Assembly: GCF_017573465.1 (NCBI RefSeq)
Contig: NZ_JAGEPF010000005.1
Location: 310,001-374,000, forward strand
DNA: 64,000 nt
Reading direction: 5' to 3'
Source: Actinomadura violacea
GTDB taxonomy: Bacteria; Actinomycetota; Actinomycetes; Streptosporangiales; Streptosporangiaceae
Below, one piece after another: positions 36,160 to 44,775 of this stretch. The notes below the pieces were generated by a model. That model was not told the origin of the DNA. It did no database searches and was given only the letters and a program-made list of their open reading frames with translations. The translations under genes were made by a program, and so were the position numbers. Numbering within the stretch: position 1 is the stretch's first letter; the number at the start of each line of letters is the position of its first letter.

Positions 36160-37684
36160 CGGGGCTCTGGTCCTTCCAGTACTCGTCCCGCAGCAGCCGC
36201 TTGTAGAGCTTGCCGGTCGGATGCCGCGGCAGCTCGGCGCGGAAGTCGACCGAGCGCGGGCACTTGTAGTGGGCGAGCTGGCCGCGGCAGTAGGCGATCA
36301 GCTCGGCCTCCAGCTCCGGGCCCGCGTCGGCCATGGACGCCGGCTGCACGACGGCCTTGACCGCCTCGCCCATCTCGGCGTCGGGCACGCCGAACACCGC
36401 GACGTCGGCGACCTTCGGGTGCACCGCCAGGACGTTCTCGGCCTCCTGCGGGTAGATGTTCACCCCGCCGCTGATGATCATGTAGGAGCGGCGGTCGGTG
36501 AGGTAGAGGAAGCCGTCCCCGTCGACGTGGCCGATGTCGCCGAGGGTCGTCCAGCCGTGCCCCCAGGGGTCGCGGGACGCGTCGGTCTTCGCCTTGTCGC
36601 CGTGGTACTCGAACGACGGGCCGCCGCCGAAGTAGAGCGTGCCGGGGGTGCCCGGCGGCTGCTCGGCGCCCTCCTCGTCCAGCACGTGGATCTCGCCGAG
36701 GATGGGGCGGCCGACGGTGCCCTTGTGCGCCAGCCAGTCCTCGGAGTTGGTGTAGACGAAGCAGTTGCCCTCGGTGCCCGCGTAGTACTCGTGCAGGACC
36801 GGCCCCCACCAGTCGATCATCCGCTCCTTGACCGGGACGGGGCACGGCGCGGCGGCGTGCACGGCGCACGCCAGGCTCGACAGGTCGTACTCGGCGCGGA
36901 CCTCGTCCGGGAGCTTCAGCATCCGGATGAACATGGTCGGCACCCACTGGCTGTGCGTGACGCGGTACTTCTCGATCGCGGCGAGCGCCTGCTCGGCGTC
37001 GAACTTCTCCATCACCACGACGGTGGCGCCGCACCGCTGGAAGACCAGCGAGTAGCGCAGCGGCGCGGCGTGGTACAGCGGCGCCGGGGACAGGTAGACG
37101 GAGTTCTCGTCGGCTCCGAACAGCCCGGTGATGAGCATGTAGAGCGGGCCGGCGGTGCCCATCGGGGCCTGGGTCAGCGGCGGTTTGACGCCCTTGGGGC
37201 GGCCGGTCGTGCCCGAGGAGTAGAGCATGTCCTGCCCCTCGCACTCGTGCTCGATCGGCTCGGCGGGGTGCGCGGCGACGCGCTCCTCGTAGGAGTCGTA
37301 GCCCGGTGCCGTGCCGCCGAGCATGAGGCGCAGCGGCACGTCCGGCGGGTTCTCGGCGGCGGCCTCCATCGACGCGCTGGTGATGAAGGCCTTGGCCTCG
37401 CAGTTGCCCACGATGTAGGCGAGCTCGTCGGGCTGGAGCCGGGAGCTGATGGCCGTGTAGTAGAGCCCGGACCGCTGGGCGGCCCAGGCGACGGCCAGGT
37501 AGAGCGGATGGTTCTCCAGCATGAACGCGATGTGGTCTCCGGGCCGGAGACCTTCCGCGTGGAGCAGTCGCGCGAGCCGGTTCGACTCGTCGTTCAGTTC
37601 CCGGAAGGTGACGACCCGGCCGGAGCCCGCCATGATGACGGCGGGCTTGTCGGGCGTCTGTGCGGCTACTTGCCCCAGGTGCAT
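36149..37684 (-). CDS. Acyl-CoA synthetase (AMP-forming)
   Basis: ANL-superfamily ligase of 511 residues, a paralogue of the one at 5763-7310. Motifs: LYSSGTTGRPKGVKPP (P-loop), HEYYAGTEGN, TLGDIGHVDGDGFLYLTDRR, MIISGGVNIYPQEAENVL, and the catalytic lysine in HPTGKLYKRLL. It forms a CoA thioester from a carboxylic acid via an acyl-AMP; chain length cannot be told. It is the only gene on its strand here, with no catabolic neighbours, so its pathway is open. Confidence 0.88.
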   Translation of the reverse strand: MHLGQVAAQTPDKPAVIMAGSGRVVTFRELNDESNRLARLLHAEGLRPGDHIAFMLENHPLYLAVAWAAQRSGLYYTAISSRLQPDELAYIVGNCEAKAFITSASMEAAAENPPDVPLRLMLGGTAPGYDSYEERVAAHPAEPIEHECEGQDMLYSSGTTGRPKGVKPPLTQAPMGTAGPLYMLITGLFGADENSVYLSPAPLYHAAPLRYSLVFQRCGATVVVMEKFDAEQALAAIEKYRVTHSQWVPTMFIRMLKLPDEVRAEYDLSSLACAVHAAAPCPVPVKERMIDWWGPVLHEYYAGTEGNCFVYTNSEDWLAHKGTVGRPILGEIHVLDEEGAEQPPGTPGTLYFGGGPSFEYHGDKAKTDASRDPWGHGWTTLGDIGHVDGDGFLYLTDRRSYMIISGGVNIYPQEAENVLAVHPKVADVAVFGVPDAEMGEAVKAVVQPASMADAGPELEAELIAYCRGQLAHYKCPRSVDFRAELPRHPTGKLYKRLLRDEYWKDQSPASA

Positions 37685-37741
37685 GGCCGCACGTTACCGG
37701 GCCGGACGGGCGAATGGAATCCCGTTCGGTTTATTGGACGG

Positions 37742-37969
37742 TCAGACCAGCATGTGGTCGAAGTCGCCGTCCTTGGCCCCGCCCACGAACGCCTCCACCT
37801 CCTCGCGCGTGTAGACGAGCACGGCCCCCTCCGGATCCCTGGAGTTGCGCACGGCGATCTCCCCGTTGGGGAGTTCGGCCATCTCGACGCAGTTCCCGCT
37901 CGGATTGCTGCGCCGGCTCTTCTGCCAGACCAGCCCGTCCCGCCAGCCCGACCTCTGGTGGCCGTCCAT
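37742..37969 (-). CDS. DUF397 domain protein
   Basis: Protein of 75 residues with both DUF397 blocks: LVWQKSRRSNPSGNCVEMAEL and GEIAVRNSRDPEGAVLVYTREEVEAFVGG. GAGGGGG stands before ATG 37969. No XRE gene accompanies it; instead it is divergent from an RsbW-like ATPase. The open frame continues upstream through a Cys-periodic stretch, so a longer start is formally possible but lacks a ribosome site. Confidence 0.88.
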   Translation of the reverse strand: MDGHQRSGWRDGLVWQKSRRSNPSGNCVEMAELPNGEIAVRNSRDPEGAVLVYTREEVEAFVGGAKDGDFDHMLV

Positions 37970-38049
37970 CGTTTGTGCCCCCTCAGGCGTCTCAGCCTCC
38001 CCTGACGGGAAGGCCGCGATCTCGCCCCACCCCACACCATGGTACGAGA

Positions 38050-38101
38050 TGCACGTGCATTCGTTCTTGCATTCGTTCATGCAGACGGTCTTGCATCTGC
38101 A
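38050..38101. promoter_or_regulatory. Phased TGCA array between DUF397 and ATPase genes
   Basis: TGCA occurs at 38050, 38056, 38068, 38080, 38092 and 38098, giving spacings 6-12-12-12-6. The first pair forms the perfect 12-bp palindrome ATGCACGTGCAT (38049-38060), and TTCGTTC is repeated between sites. The array sits 67 bp before the ATPase start, where an operator for a cooperative regulator is expected. The symmetric spacing is seen directly; function is inferred. Confidence 0.6.
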
Positions 38102-38167
38102 CGACTTGGGGAGCAAGATAGCGAACGCTCGCCGGTACCGACCCAGCACGCCTTCGAGGTTCGAGAA

Positions 38168-38782
38168 ATGACCGTTGACCAGGCAGACGACGTCGCGGCC
38201 CACGCCGCCCTCGGCGGCCGCGGACCGCGGCACGCCACCGTGCACGCGCCCTGGCCGGACGCCCCGCAGGCGCCCGCGCGCCCGAACGCTCCCGCGAGCG
38301 CCCCGGTGACCGCGCCCGGGCTGGCCGGCCTCTGGCCCGCCGCCCACGCCGGCACCCCGCGCACCGCCCGCCGGGTGCTTCCCGCCGAGATCACCGCGCC
38401 CCGCACGGCACGCGAGTTCACCCAGGCCACACTGCGCGAATGGGGCCTCGACGAGGGCGCCGAGGACGTCGTCGTCGCCGTCTCCGAACTCGTGACGAAC
38501 GCGCTCCGGCACGGCCTGGAGGGACTCCCTCAGCCGCTGCCGCTGTGCCCGATCCAGGTCGTCCTCGTCGGACACCCGCGGCGCCTCGTCGTCACGGTTA
38601 CCGACCCGGGGGCGCGCACGCCCGAAGCCCTGCCGAACGACCCCGACCGCTTCATCGAAGGCGGCCGGGGCCTGCTCGTCGTCGGCGGCGTCAGCGACGC
38701 CTGGGGCTGGGCGCGGCTGTCCACCGGCGGCAAGGCCGTGTGGGCCTCGTTCGACCTGCGGGTCAGCCCTCCAGCGCGCTGA
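38168..38782 (+). CDS. RsbW-like ATP-binding regulatory protein
   Basis: GHKL ATPase of 204 residues. A Pro/Ala-rich N-terminal segment of about 75 residues precedes the domain [20 protein letters not shown]-box [14 protein letters not shown]1-like VTDPG, G2-like [16 protein letters not shown] and the closing KAVWASFDL. It is probably an anti-sigma or XRE-system kinase. It is longer than the copy at 25200-25589 because of the N-terminal tail. Its 3' end overlaps the end of convergent otsA by 20 bp. Confidence 0.85.
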   Translation: MTVDQADDVAAHAALGGRGPRHATVHAPWPDAPQAPARPNAPASAPVTAPGLAGLWPAAHAGTPRTARRVLPAEITAPRTAREFTQATLREWGLDEGAEDVVVAVSELVTNALRHGLEGLPQPLPLCPIQVVLVGHPRRLVVTVTDPGARTPEALPNDPDRFIEGGRGLLVVGGVSDAWGWARLSTGGKAVWASFDLRVSPPAR

Positions 38783-40229
38783 CCGGAGCGGGCACCGACC
38801 GCACCGGGCGCTCCAGCTCGCTGAGGAAGTCCTGCGCCCAGCGGTCCACGTCGTGCTCGATGACGCGGCGGCGCATCGAGCGCATCCGCCGGGCCTGCTC
38901 GGCGGGCTCGGCGCCGAGGGCGGCCAGCAGCGTGCCCTTCAGGCCGTCGATGTCGTACGGGTTGACCTGGAAGGCGCCCCGCTTCAGCTCCGCGGCGGCG
39001 CCGGCGAACTCGCTGAGCACCAGCGCCCCGCGCAGGTCCCGGCGGCACGCCACGTACTCCTTGGCCACCAGGTTCATCCCGTCGCGCAGCGGTGTGACGA
39101 CCATCACGTCAGCCGCCAGGTAGAGCGCGGTCAGCTCGGAACGGTCATACGAGCTGTGCAGATAGTGGACGACCGGAAACCCGATCTCGCCGTACTCGCC
39201 GTTGATCCGGCCGACCTGCTGCTCGATCTCCTCGCGCAGCAGCTGGTACTGCTCGACCCGCTCCCGGCTCGGCGTCGCGATCTGCACGAACACCGCCTGG
39301 CCCGGCTTGAGGTGCCCGTCGCCGAACAGCTCCCCGAACGCCTGCAGCCGCTGCGTGATCCCCTTGGTGTAGTCGAGCCGGTCGACGCCCAGCAGGAGCG
39401 TCGCGTCTCCGAGGTCGCTGCGGATCTCCTGCGCCCGCTCCAGCACCTCCGGCCGTGCGACCAGGTCGTTCAGCTCGCCGACGTCCACCGAGATGGGGAA
39501 CGCGCGGGCCCGCACGACCCGGTCGTCCCAGAACACGTCCTGCTTGGCGTAGCGGGTGTCCAGCAGCCGCCGGCACAGCCGGACGAAGTTGGCCGCCGCG
39601 CCGGGCAGCTGGAAGCCGACCAGGTCCGCGCCGAGCAGCCCCTCGAGGATCTGCCGCCGCCACGGCAGCTGCCAGAACAGTTCGACCGGCGGGAACGGGA
39701 TGTGCAGGAAGAAGCCGATGCGCAGGTCGGGGCGGAGCGCCCGCAGCATCGCCGGGACGAGCTGGAGCTGGTAGTCCTGCACCCAGACGACCGCGCCGTT
39801 GGCGGCGACCTTCGCCGCTGCCTCCGCGAACCGCCGGTTCACCCGCACGTAGGCGTCCCACATGGAGCGGTCGTACACGGGCGGGGCGATGACGTCGTGG
39901 TAGAGCGGCCACAGCGTGGCATTGGAGAAGCCCTCGTAGTAGAGCGCGACCTCCTCGGCGGACTGGGCGATCGGGTGCAGCGACATGCCGTCCTCTTCGA
40001 ACGGCTCCAGCTCCTCATCGGGCGCGCCCGTCCAGCCGATCCAGGTGCCGTGCCTGCGCCGCATCACCGGGGCGATGGCGCTGACGAGCCCTCCCGGGCT
40101 GCGCCGCCATGCCGGGACCCCGTCCTCGCCGACGATCCGGTCCACCGGAAGCCGATTGGCCACCACAACGAACTCACTACCGCGCGACACCAGCGACCCG
40201 CCTCTCCAGGAACTCTCGGTCATCACCAT
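38763..40229 (-). CDS. otsA: Trehalose-6-phosphate synthase
   Basis: GT20 glycosyltransferase of 488 residues that joins UDP- or GDP-glucose to glucose 6-phosphate. Motifs: [12 protein letters not shown] at the start, [54 protein letters not shown], and [18 protein letters not shown] with VLSEFAGAA (nucleotide-sugar binding). The product feeds trehalose synthesis for osmotic and spore stress protection. No OtsB phosphatase is adjacent. The start is the first of two ATGs (40229, 40223). Confidence 0.93.
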   Translation of the reverse strand: MVMTESSWRGGSLVSRGSEFVVVANRLPVDRIVGEDGVPAWRRSPGGLVSAIAPVMRRRHGTWIGWTGAPDEELEPFEEDGMSLHPIAQSAEEVALYYEGFSNATLWPLYHDVIAPPVYDRSMWDAYVRVNRRFAEAAAKVAANGAVVWVQDYQLQLVPAMLRALRPDLRIGFFLHIPFPPVELFWQLPWRRQILEGLLGADLVGFQLPGAAANFVRLCRRLLDTRYAKQDVFWDDRVVRARAFPISVDVGELNDLVARPEVLERAQEIRSDLGDATLLLGVDRLDYTKGITQRLQAFGELFGDGHLKPGQAVFVQIATPSRERVEQYQLLREEIEQQVGRINGEYGEIGFPVVHYLHSSYDRSELTALYLAADVMVVTPLRDGMNLVAKEYVACRRDLRGALVLSEFAGAAAELKRGAFQVNPYDIDGLKGTLLAALGAEPAEQARRMRSMRRRVIEHDVDRWAQDFLSELERPVRSVPAPVSALEG

Positions 40230-40419
40230 GCCCAGAAACGGTCATCGGGAACATTGTGTCAGTTCGACGCAAAGACCCGGTGACAGCAAAGCGGGATGTC
40301 AGGGAGGCGGGGCGCCCACGGGCCGGTTTTGGACCGGACCATATCCCTTTCCAAGCTGGTGACGGTTGTTTACCCGCAGGTCACCTTCCCTGTACGCCGC
40401 ACAGAAAAAGTTACCTAGA

Positions 40420-41253
40420 TCACATTAGCGAGGCGGGCGCGGCGGCGGCCCGCAGGCGCAGATGCCCGCCGGGCGCCTGCGGAACCGCCTGGTAGCGGCC
40501 TTCCGGGGCACTCTCCAACGCCGCGAGCTGGGAGCACACGACGCGCATGGCGTTCCCCTGAGCGCGCGCGGGTTCGGGGTCGCGCCCGTAAGCGCCGATG
40601 CCGGTCGGCTCGTGAACGACCCGCAAGACCGTCTGCGCGTCCCGTTCGCGAGTGCAATAAAGGTCGATGCGAATGTCCCGCGGATCGACCGGCGAAGGTT
40701 CCGCATCGGGCAGGACGGTGACGCGCACAGCGCCCGCGCCGCGCAGGGCGCCGTTGTCGGCCTTCAGGGCGGCCCAGGGACCGGCCCCCTCCTCCCCCGC
40801 CTCGATCTCCAGGATCGCCCAGTGCGGCGGCGGCTCGTTGTACAGGTGGCGGACGCGCCAGCCCCTTGCGCGCACGTCATCGCGGTACGCGTCCACGACC
40901 GCCTCGACGCGGCGGCGGTCGCCGGCCTCCGCGTCGATCAGCACGATCACGTCGTAGGGGTCGAAGGGATCGCGGGCGGCGTATGCGGCGGCGATGGCCG
41001 TCCGCAGTGACGCGGCTTCTCGTTCGATGCGGGTCGCCTCGGCGCGCCAGGCTGGGTCGGAGGCCAGATCCCGGGCGTCGCTCAGATCGTCCAGGAGGGA
41101 CCGGAGGCGCACCGCGTCCTCATTGAGCGGCCGTAGTGCCTCCACGCACCGGCGCAGCGTGCGCGCGCGCCGGAAGTCCCTATGGACGCGGGGGTCGGCC
41201 AGCCGTGCCCCCAGAGCGGCGTATTCGGCCGTCACCGCCTCCCACGCGTCCAT
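40420..41253 (-). CDS. PCRF-domain protein: release-factor homologue without GGQ
   Basis: Protein of 277 residues. Residues about 1-115 match the N-terminal PCRF region of class I release factors (EYAALGARLADPRVHRDFRR, LDDLSDARDLASDPAWRAEA). The rest follows the RF core: DPYDVIVLIDAEAGD, WRVRHLYNEPPP, VRVTVLPDAEPSPVDPRDIRIDLY, HEPTGIGAYGRDPEPARAQGNAMRVV. Where release factors carry SSGPGGQHVNKT, this protein has a short CTRERDAQ, so the peptidyl-tRNA hydrolysis loop is gone. It may be a ribosome-binding factor with another role. ATG 41253 follows AGGATGG. Confidence 0.75.
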   Translation of the reverse strand: MDAWEAVTAEYAALGARLADPRVHRDFRRARTLRRCVEALRPLNEDAVRLRSLLDDLSDARDLASDPAWRAEATRIEREAASLRTAIAAAYAARDPFDPYDVIVLIDAEAGDRRRVEAVVDAYRDDVRARGWRVRHLYNEPPPHWAILEIEAGEEGAGPWAALKADNGALRGAGAVRVTVLPDAEPSPVDPRDIRIDLYCTRERDAQTVLRVVHEPTGIGAYGRDPEPARAQGNAMRVVCSQLAALESAPEGRYQAVPQAPGGHLRLRAAAAPASLM

Positions 41254-41322
41254 GGCGCCATCCTGGCAACGCAGCGGCCCCCGCGCCCGTGAATTCACGC
41301 GCAGGGGCCGATACGGGGCGGA

Positions 41323-41793
41323 TCAGACGCGCGCGGGCTCCCGTCCGGGGACGCCGCTCTCGCTGCGGCGGGTCAGCCGTCCCCACAGGGCGGCGTCCAG
41401 CGAGAACCGGCCGCCGCCGGCGAGGGCGAACAGCAGCGCGGCGGCGCCGAGCATGAGGACGTACTCGTAGCCGCCCTTCTCCGAGAACAGCCCGTGGTCG
41501 CGGTGCACGAACCAGAACGCCCCGGCCATGTCCACGGCGATCAGGACGCCGGCGACGGGGAGCAGCACGCCGAGGACCAGCGCGACGCCGCCGGCCAGCT
41601 CCACCCAGGTGCCGTAGTAGGCCGACAGGCCGGGCATCGGGATGCCGAGCTTGTCGAACTCCGCGGTGACGGCGGCGTGGCCGGTGTCGTGCAGCTTCTG
41701 CCAGCCGTGCGCGATGAAGATCGTGCCGAGGGCCAGCCGGCCGATCAGCAGTCCGGCGTCGGGCAGCAGGGGATGGCGTCGGGCGGGGAGCAT
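41323..41793 (-). CDS. DoxX family membrane protein
   Basis: Four-helix membrane protein of 156 residues: LLIGRLALGTIFIAHGWQKL, then PMPGLSAYYGTWVELAGGVALVLGVLLPVAG and YEYVLMLGAAALLFALAGGG. Such proteins are linked to thiol or oxidative stress in actinobacteria, but the activity is not settled. GGAGGACC precedes the ATG. Divergent from a MarR regulator that probably represses it. Confidence 0.9.
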   Translation of the reverse strand: MLPARRHPLLPDAGLLIGRLALGTIFIAHGWQKLHDTGHAAVTAEFDKLGIPMPGLSAYYGTWVELAGGVALVLGVLLPVAGVLIAVDMAGAFWFVHRDHGLFSEKGGYEYVLMLGAAALLFALAGGGRFSLDAALWGRLTRRSESGVPGREPARV

Positions 41794-41829
41794 GCCGGTC
41801 CTCCGGTGTCTCTCGTCGATGGTTAAAAC

Positions 41830-41863
41830 TTGAACTACTGCGACCGTAGCAGAGGTCGTTCAA
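41830..41863. promoter_or_regulatory. Candidate MarR operator between doxX and marR
   Basis: TTGAAC (41830-41835) and GTTCAA (41858-41863) are inverted, enclosing a second repeat CTAC-N7-GTAG (41835-41849). The region is A/T-rich relative to its surroundings and lies between the divergent genes. The assignment is tentative. Confidence 0.35.
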
Positions 41864-41916
41864 ATTCGGACCATCTAGAAACTTCAATCCGAATCCAGGT
41901 CAACTAGAATCACGCC

Positions 41917-42378
41917 ATGACGGACACGGGGGACGCCCTCGATCCCGCCGAGCTGCGCGCCTGGACGGCCTTCCTGGCCGCCGGCCACCTGCTCGACCAC
42001 GAGATCGAACGCCAGCTCAAGCGCGACGGCGGGCTGTCGCACGCCGAGTTCGAGGTGCTGGTGCGGCTGCGCCGGGCGGGCGGCGGCCGGCTGCGCATGT
42101 CCGACCTCGCGCGCGAGGTGATGATCTCCAAGAGCCGGCTCACCTACCAGGTCGGCCGCCTGGAGCAGGCGGGCCTGGTCCGGCGGACCGGCTGCGAGTC
42201 CGACCGGCGCTCGGTGTGGGCGGAGCTCACCGAGGCCGGCGCCGCGGCCCTCGACCGCGTCCGCCCCGGGCACCGCAGAGTCGTCCGGGAGGCCCTCATC
42301 GACGTCCTCACCCCCGAGGAGATCGAGCTGCTCGGCGACGCCCTCACCCGCGTCGGCGACCGGCTCCGGACCCGCTGA
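41917..42378 (+). CDS. MarR-family transcriptional regulator
   Basis: Protein of 153 residues with the MarR winged helix: GLSHAEFEVLVRLRRAGG, RLRMSDLAREVMISKSRLTYQVGRLEQAGLV, and the wing RTGCESDRRSVWAELTEAGA. The cysteine in the wing (CESDRR) could sense oxidants, but that is only a guess. Divergent from doxX, which is the likely target. Confidence 0.9.
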   Translation: MTDTGDALDPAELRAWTAFLAAGHLLDHEIERQLKRDGGLSHAEFEVLVRLRRAGGGRLRMSDLAREVMISKSRLTYQVGRLEQAGLVRRTGCESDRRSVWAELTEAGAAALDRVRPGHRRVVREALIDVLTPEEIELLGDALTRVGDRLRTR

Positions 42379-42435
42379 CCGCCGGGCCGCCCGGCGGGGT
42401 TCCCAGGCCGCCGCGGTGCTGCGACGCTCGTACAT

Positions 42436-43530
42436 ATGCAGGACTTCGGCGGCACCGTGGACCGGTCACCGGCGCGCGTGGTGCGGCCGCGCAGCGCCGA
42501 CGACGTCGCCGAGGCGCTGCGGGAGGCGCTGGCACGACGCCTGGACGCGGTGCCGCGCGGATGCGGGCACTCGACGTTCGGGCAGTCGCTGACCGGCGGC
42601 ATCAGCCTCGACATGCGCGGCATCGCCGGCGTCGAGGACGTCGCCTCCGGGCACGCGGTCGCCGGGGCCGGGACGACCTGGCGCGAGGTTCTGGCGGCGA
42701 CGCTGCCGCACCGCCGCGTCCCGCCCGTCCTGACCGACTTCCTCGACGTCACCGTCGGCGGGACGATCTCGGCGGGCGGCGTCGGCGGCACCTCCCACCT
42801 GCACGGGACGCAGGCCGACAACGTCCTCGCCCTCGACGTCGTGACCGGCGGGCGCGTCGTCACGTGCTCGCCGCGGGTCCGGGCGGGGCTGTTCGACGCG
42901 GTCCGGGGCGGGCTCGGGCGGCATGGCGTGATCACGGGTGCGACGCTGCGCCTCGTCCCGGCCCCGGAACGGGTACTGGCCTGCACCATCCCGTGCCGAG
43001 ACGCGGACGACCTGCTGCGGACGCAGTGCGGGGTCGCGGCCGACGACGTCTCTGGCCGGGCCAAGCCGTCTCAGGACGGGTGGCGGTACGAGGTCAAGGC
43101 CACCCTGTACCGGGACGGCCCGGTCCCGCCGGGCACGACCGAGACCGAGGAACCGCCCTTCCTCGCGTTCGCCGACCGGATGCGTCCCGACGTCGAGGAG
43201 CTGGTCGCGCTCGGCGAGTGGGCGCGGCCGCACCCGTGGGCGATGGTGTTCCTGCCCCGGGACCGTGCCGCCGACGTCATCGAAGCCACGCTCAAGGAGA
43301 TGACGCCGCACGACCTCGGGCTCAGCGGCGTCATCCTGGTCAAAGCACTGCGCATCGGGCACGTGCCGATGCTCGCCGCTCCCCCGGACCCGGTCCTGTT
43401 CAGCGTCCTGAAGACCGCCTCACCCGGCTGCGCGCCCGTCCCGGACATGCTCGCCGCCAACCGCGCCCTGCTCGACCGGGCCCGCGCCGCGGGCGGCACC
43501 GAGTACGGGGTCGGCGCGATTCCGGACTGA
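42436..43530 (+). CDS. FAD-linked oxidase related to cytokinin dehydrogenase
   Basis: Flavoenzyme of 364 residues with a PCMH-type FAD domain. RGCGHSTFGQSLTGG carries the GHS site where cytokinin dehydrogenases bind FAD covalently through His, and TVGGTISAGGVGGTSHLHGTQADNVLALDVVTGG closely follows the plant enzyme's second FAD motif. The C-terminal substrate domain is about 100 residues shorter than in typical members, so the substrate may differ. No signal peptide is visible. ATG 42436 has no strong ribosome site, and the gene stands alone. Confidence 0.8.
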   Translation: MQDFGGTVDRSPARVVRPRSADDVAEALREALARRLDAVPRGCGHSTFGQSLTGGISLDMRGIAGVEDVASGHAVAGAGTTWREVLAATLPHRRVPPVLTDFLDVTVGGTISAGGVGGTSHLHGTQADNVLALDVVTGGRVVTCSPRVRAGLFDAVRGGLGRHGVITGATLRLVPAPERVLACTIPCRDADDLLRTQCGVAADDVSGRAKPSQDGWRYEVKATLYRDGPVPPGTTETEEPPFLAFADRMRPDVEELVALGEWARPHPWAMVFLPRDRAADVIEATLKEMTPHDLGLSGVILVKALRIGHVPMLAAPPDPVLFSVLKTASPGCAPVPDMLAANRALLDRARAAGGTEYGVGAIPD

Positions 43531-43595
43531 TTTCCGGCCCGTGCGATGAGTTTCCGGCGGTCCGCAGGTCTACCCCCGATGTCGCGAACGCGACG

Positions 43596-43637
43596 CGGCG
43601 CGGCGGGCCGCGGGGGCCCCGCCGCACGGCCGCGCCG
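43596..43637. terminator. GC hairpin between convergent genes
   Basis: CGGCGCGGC (43596-43604) pairs with GCCGCGCCG (43629-43637), enclosing an inner GGGGCCCC. It lies between the ends of the flavoenzyme and HD-domain genes. Confidence 0.5.
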
Positions 43638-43642
43638 GACGG

Positions 43643-44227
43643 TCAGGCGACCACCGGATAGGCCGACTGGAAGGCCAGGCGGCGGTCCGCGCCAGCGGCG
43701 AGGCGGTCGCAGACGTCGTCGAGCCCCATGAAGACCTCCCACCTCTCGGCACCGGACGCGGCGGCCAGCACGTCCACGACGCATTCCTCCAGGTCCGGAA
43801 CGCGTTTGGCCTTCCAGACCTTGTCGGCGAGGCTGACGAGCAGGTCGTCGGCGCCGATGCCGGGGGCGTCCCAGGACGCGTGGGTGCGGGCGAAGCGCGC
43901 CAGCCGCTCCTCGAAATCGCGTTCACGGAGCAGCGCGTGCCCTGCGGCCTCGTGCCGCGAACCGGGTCCCGACAACTCCTCCGGATGCACCGCCTTGCCG
44001 ATGTCGTGGGTCGCCGCGCCGAACAGCACGGCGTCGGCGTCCACGGCGAGCGCCGGATACCGGTCGGCCACCCAGGCGAGGAGCTCGGCGGCGACATCGT
44101 GGACGGCGCGCAGATGCGCCGCCAGGCGGGGCGGCGCGTCAAGGTCCTCCAGCAGGCGGGCGGCCTCGTCCGGCAGCGGCCGCGGTCCAGGGTCGGTGAG
44201 GGCGCGCCGCAGGGCGTCGGACGGCAC
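43643..44227 (-). CDS. HD-domain phosphohydrolase
   Basis: Protein of 194 residues with metal-binding HD signatures: LRAVHDVAAELLAWV, GAATHDIGKAVHPEEL (the HD pair), and later SLADKVWKAKRVPDLEE. The family hydrolyses nucleotides or other phosphate esters. GTG 44227 starts 2 bp after the YbaK stop, indicating one operon. The substrate is unknown. Confidence 0.82.
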   Translation of the reverse strand: MPSDALRRALTDPGPRPLPDEAARLLEDLDAPPRLAAHLRAVHDVAAELLAWVADRYPALAVDADAVLFGAATHDIGKAVHPEELSGPGSRHEAAGHALLRERDFEERLARFARTHASWDAPGIGADDLLVSLADKVWKAKRVPDLEECVVDVLAAASGAERWEVFMGLDDVCDRLAAGADRRLAFQSAYPVVA

Positions 44228-44229
44228 GG

Positions 44230-44748
44230 CTACTGGGCCAGGGCGATGACCTCGGCGCCCGGCAGCGCCGCGAGCGCCTTGCCAGGCAGGAGGATCTTGG
44301 ACTTGCGCAGGCCGCTGCCGATCACGACGCGGGGCGCGGCGGCGACCGCCTCGTCCACCAGGACCGGCCAGCCGGCCGGCAGCCCGACCGGGGTGATCCC
44401 GCCGTACTCCATGCCGGTGAGCGAGGTCGCCTGGTCCATCGGCGCGAACGAGACCTTGCGGGCGCCGAGATGCTTGCGGACGACGCCGTTCACGTCGGCG
44501 CGGTCCGTCGCGAGCACCATGCACGCCGCATAGGTGACCTCGCCGCCGCGCTTCGCCGCGACGACGACGCAGTTCGCGCTGACCTCCAGGGGCACGTCGT
44601 AGCGCTCGCAGAACGCCGCAGTGTCCGCGAGCTCCGGATCGATCTCGGCCGCCTCAGCGTCCGGGACGCCGCCGATCGCGGCCGTCACCGGTTCCGCCAG
44701 CAGGTCCGTCCGCCCGGCGGCCGGTTCCCAGTCGAGCTTGCCGACCAT
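44230..44748 (-). CDS. YbaK/EbsC family aminoacyl-tRNA deacylase-like protein
   Basis: Protein of 172 residues with the YbaK fold: YDVPLEVSANCVVVAAKRGGEVTYAACMVLATDRADVNGVVRKHLGARK and SLTGMEYGGITPVGLP. Members free-standing like this remove wrongly attached amino acids from tRNA (Cys-tRNA-Pro and similar). The conserved Lys lies in AAKRGG. ATG 44748 follows GGAGAGGACC; an upstream ATG at 44769 lacks a ribosome site. It precedes the HD gene in an operon. Confidence 0.85.
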   Translation of the reverse strand: MVGKLDWEPAAGRTDLLAEPVTAAIGGVPDAEAAEIDPELADTAAFCERYDVPLEVSANCVVVAAKRGGEVTYAACMVLATDRADVNGVVRKHLGARKVSFAPMDQATSLTGMEYGGITPVGLPAGWPVLVDEAVAAAPRVVIGSGLRKSKILLPGKALAALPGAEVIALAQ

Positions 44749-44775
44749 GGTCCTCTCCTCCCGTCTCACCGGCTC

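Noticed and set aside
38039..38167. N-terminal extension of the ATPase frame and a Cys-periodic extension of the DUF397 frame through the TGCA array
   Set aside because: Neither extension has a ribosome site; good starts exist at 38168 and 37969. The array is better explained as a regulatory element, though a leader peptide is kept as an alternative.
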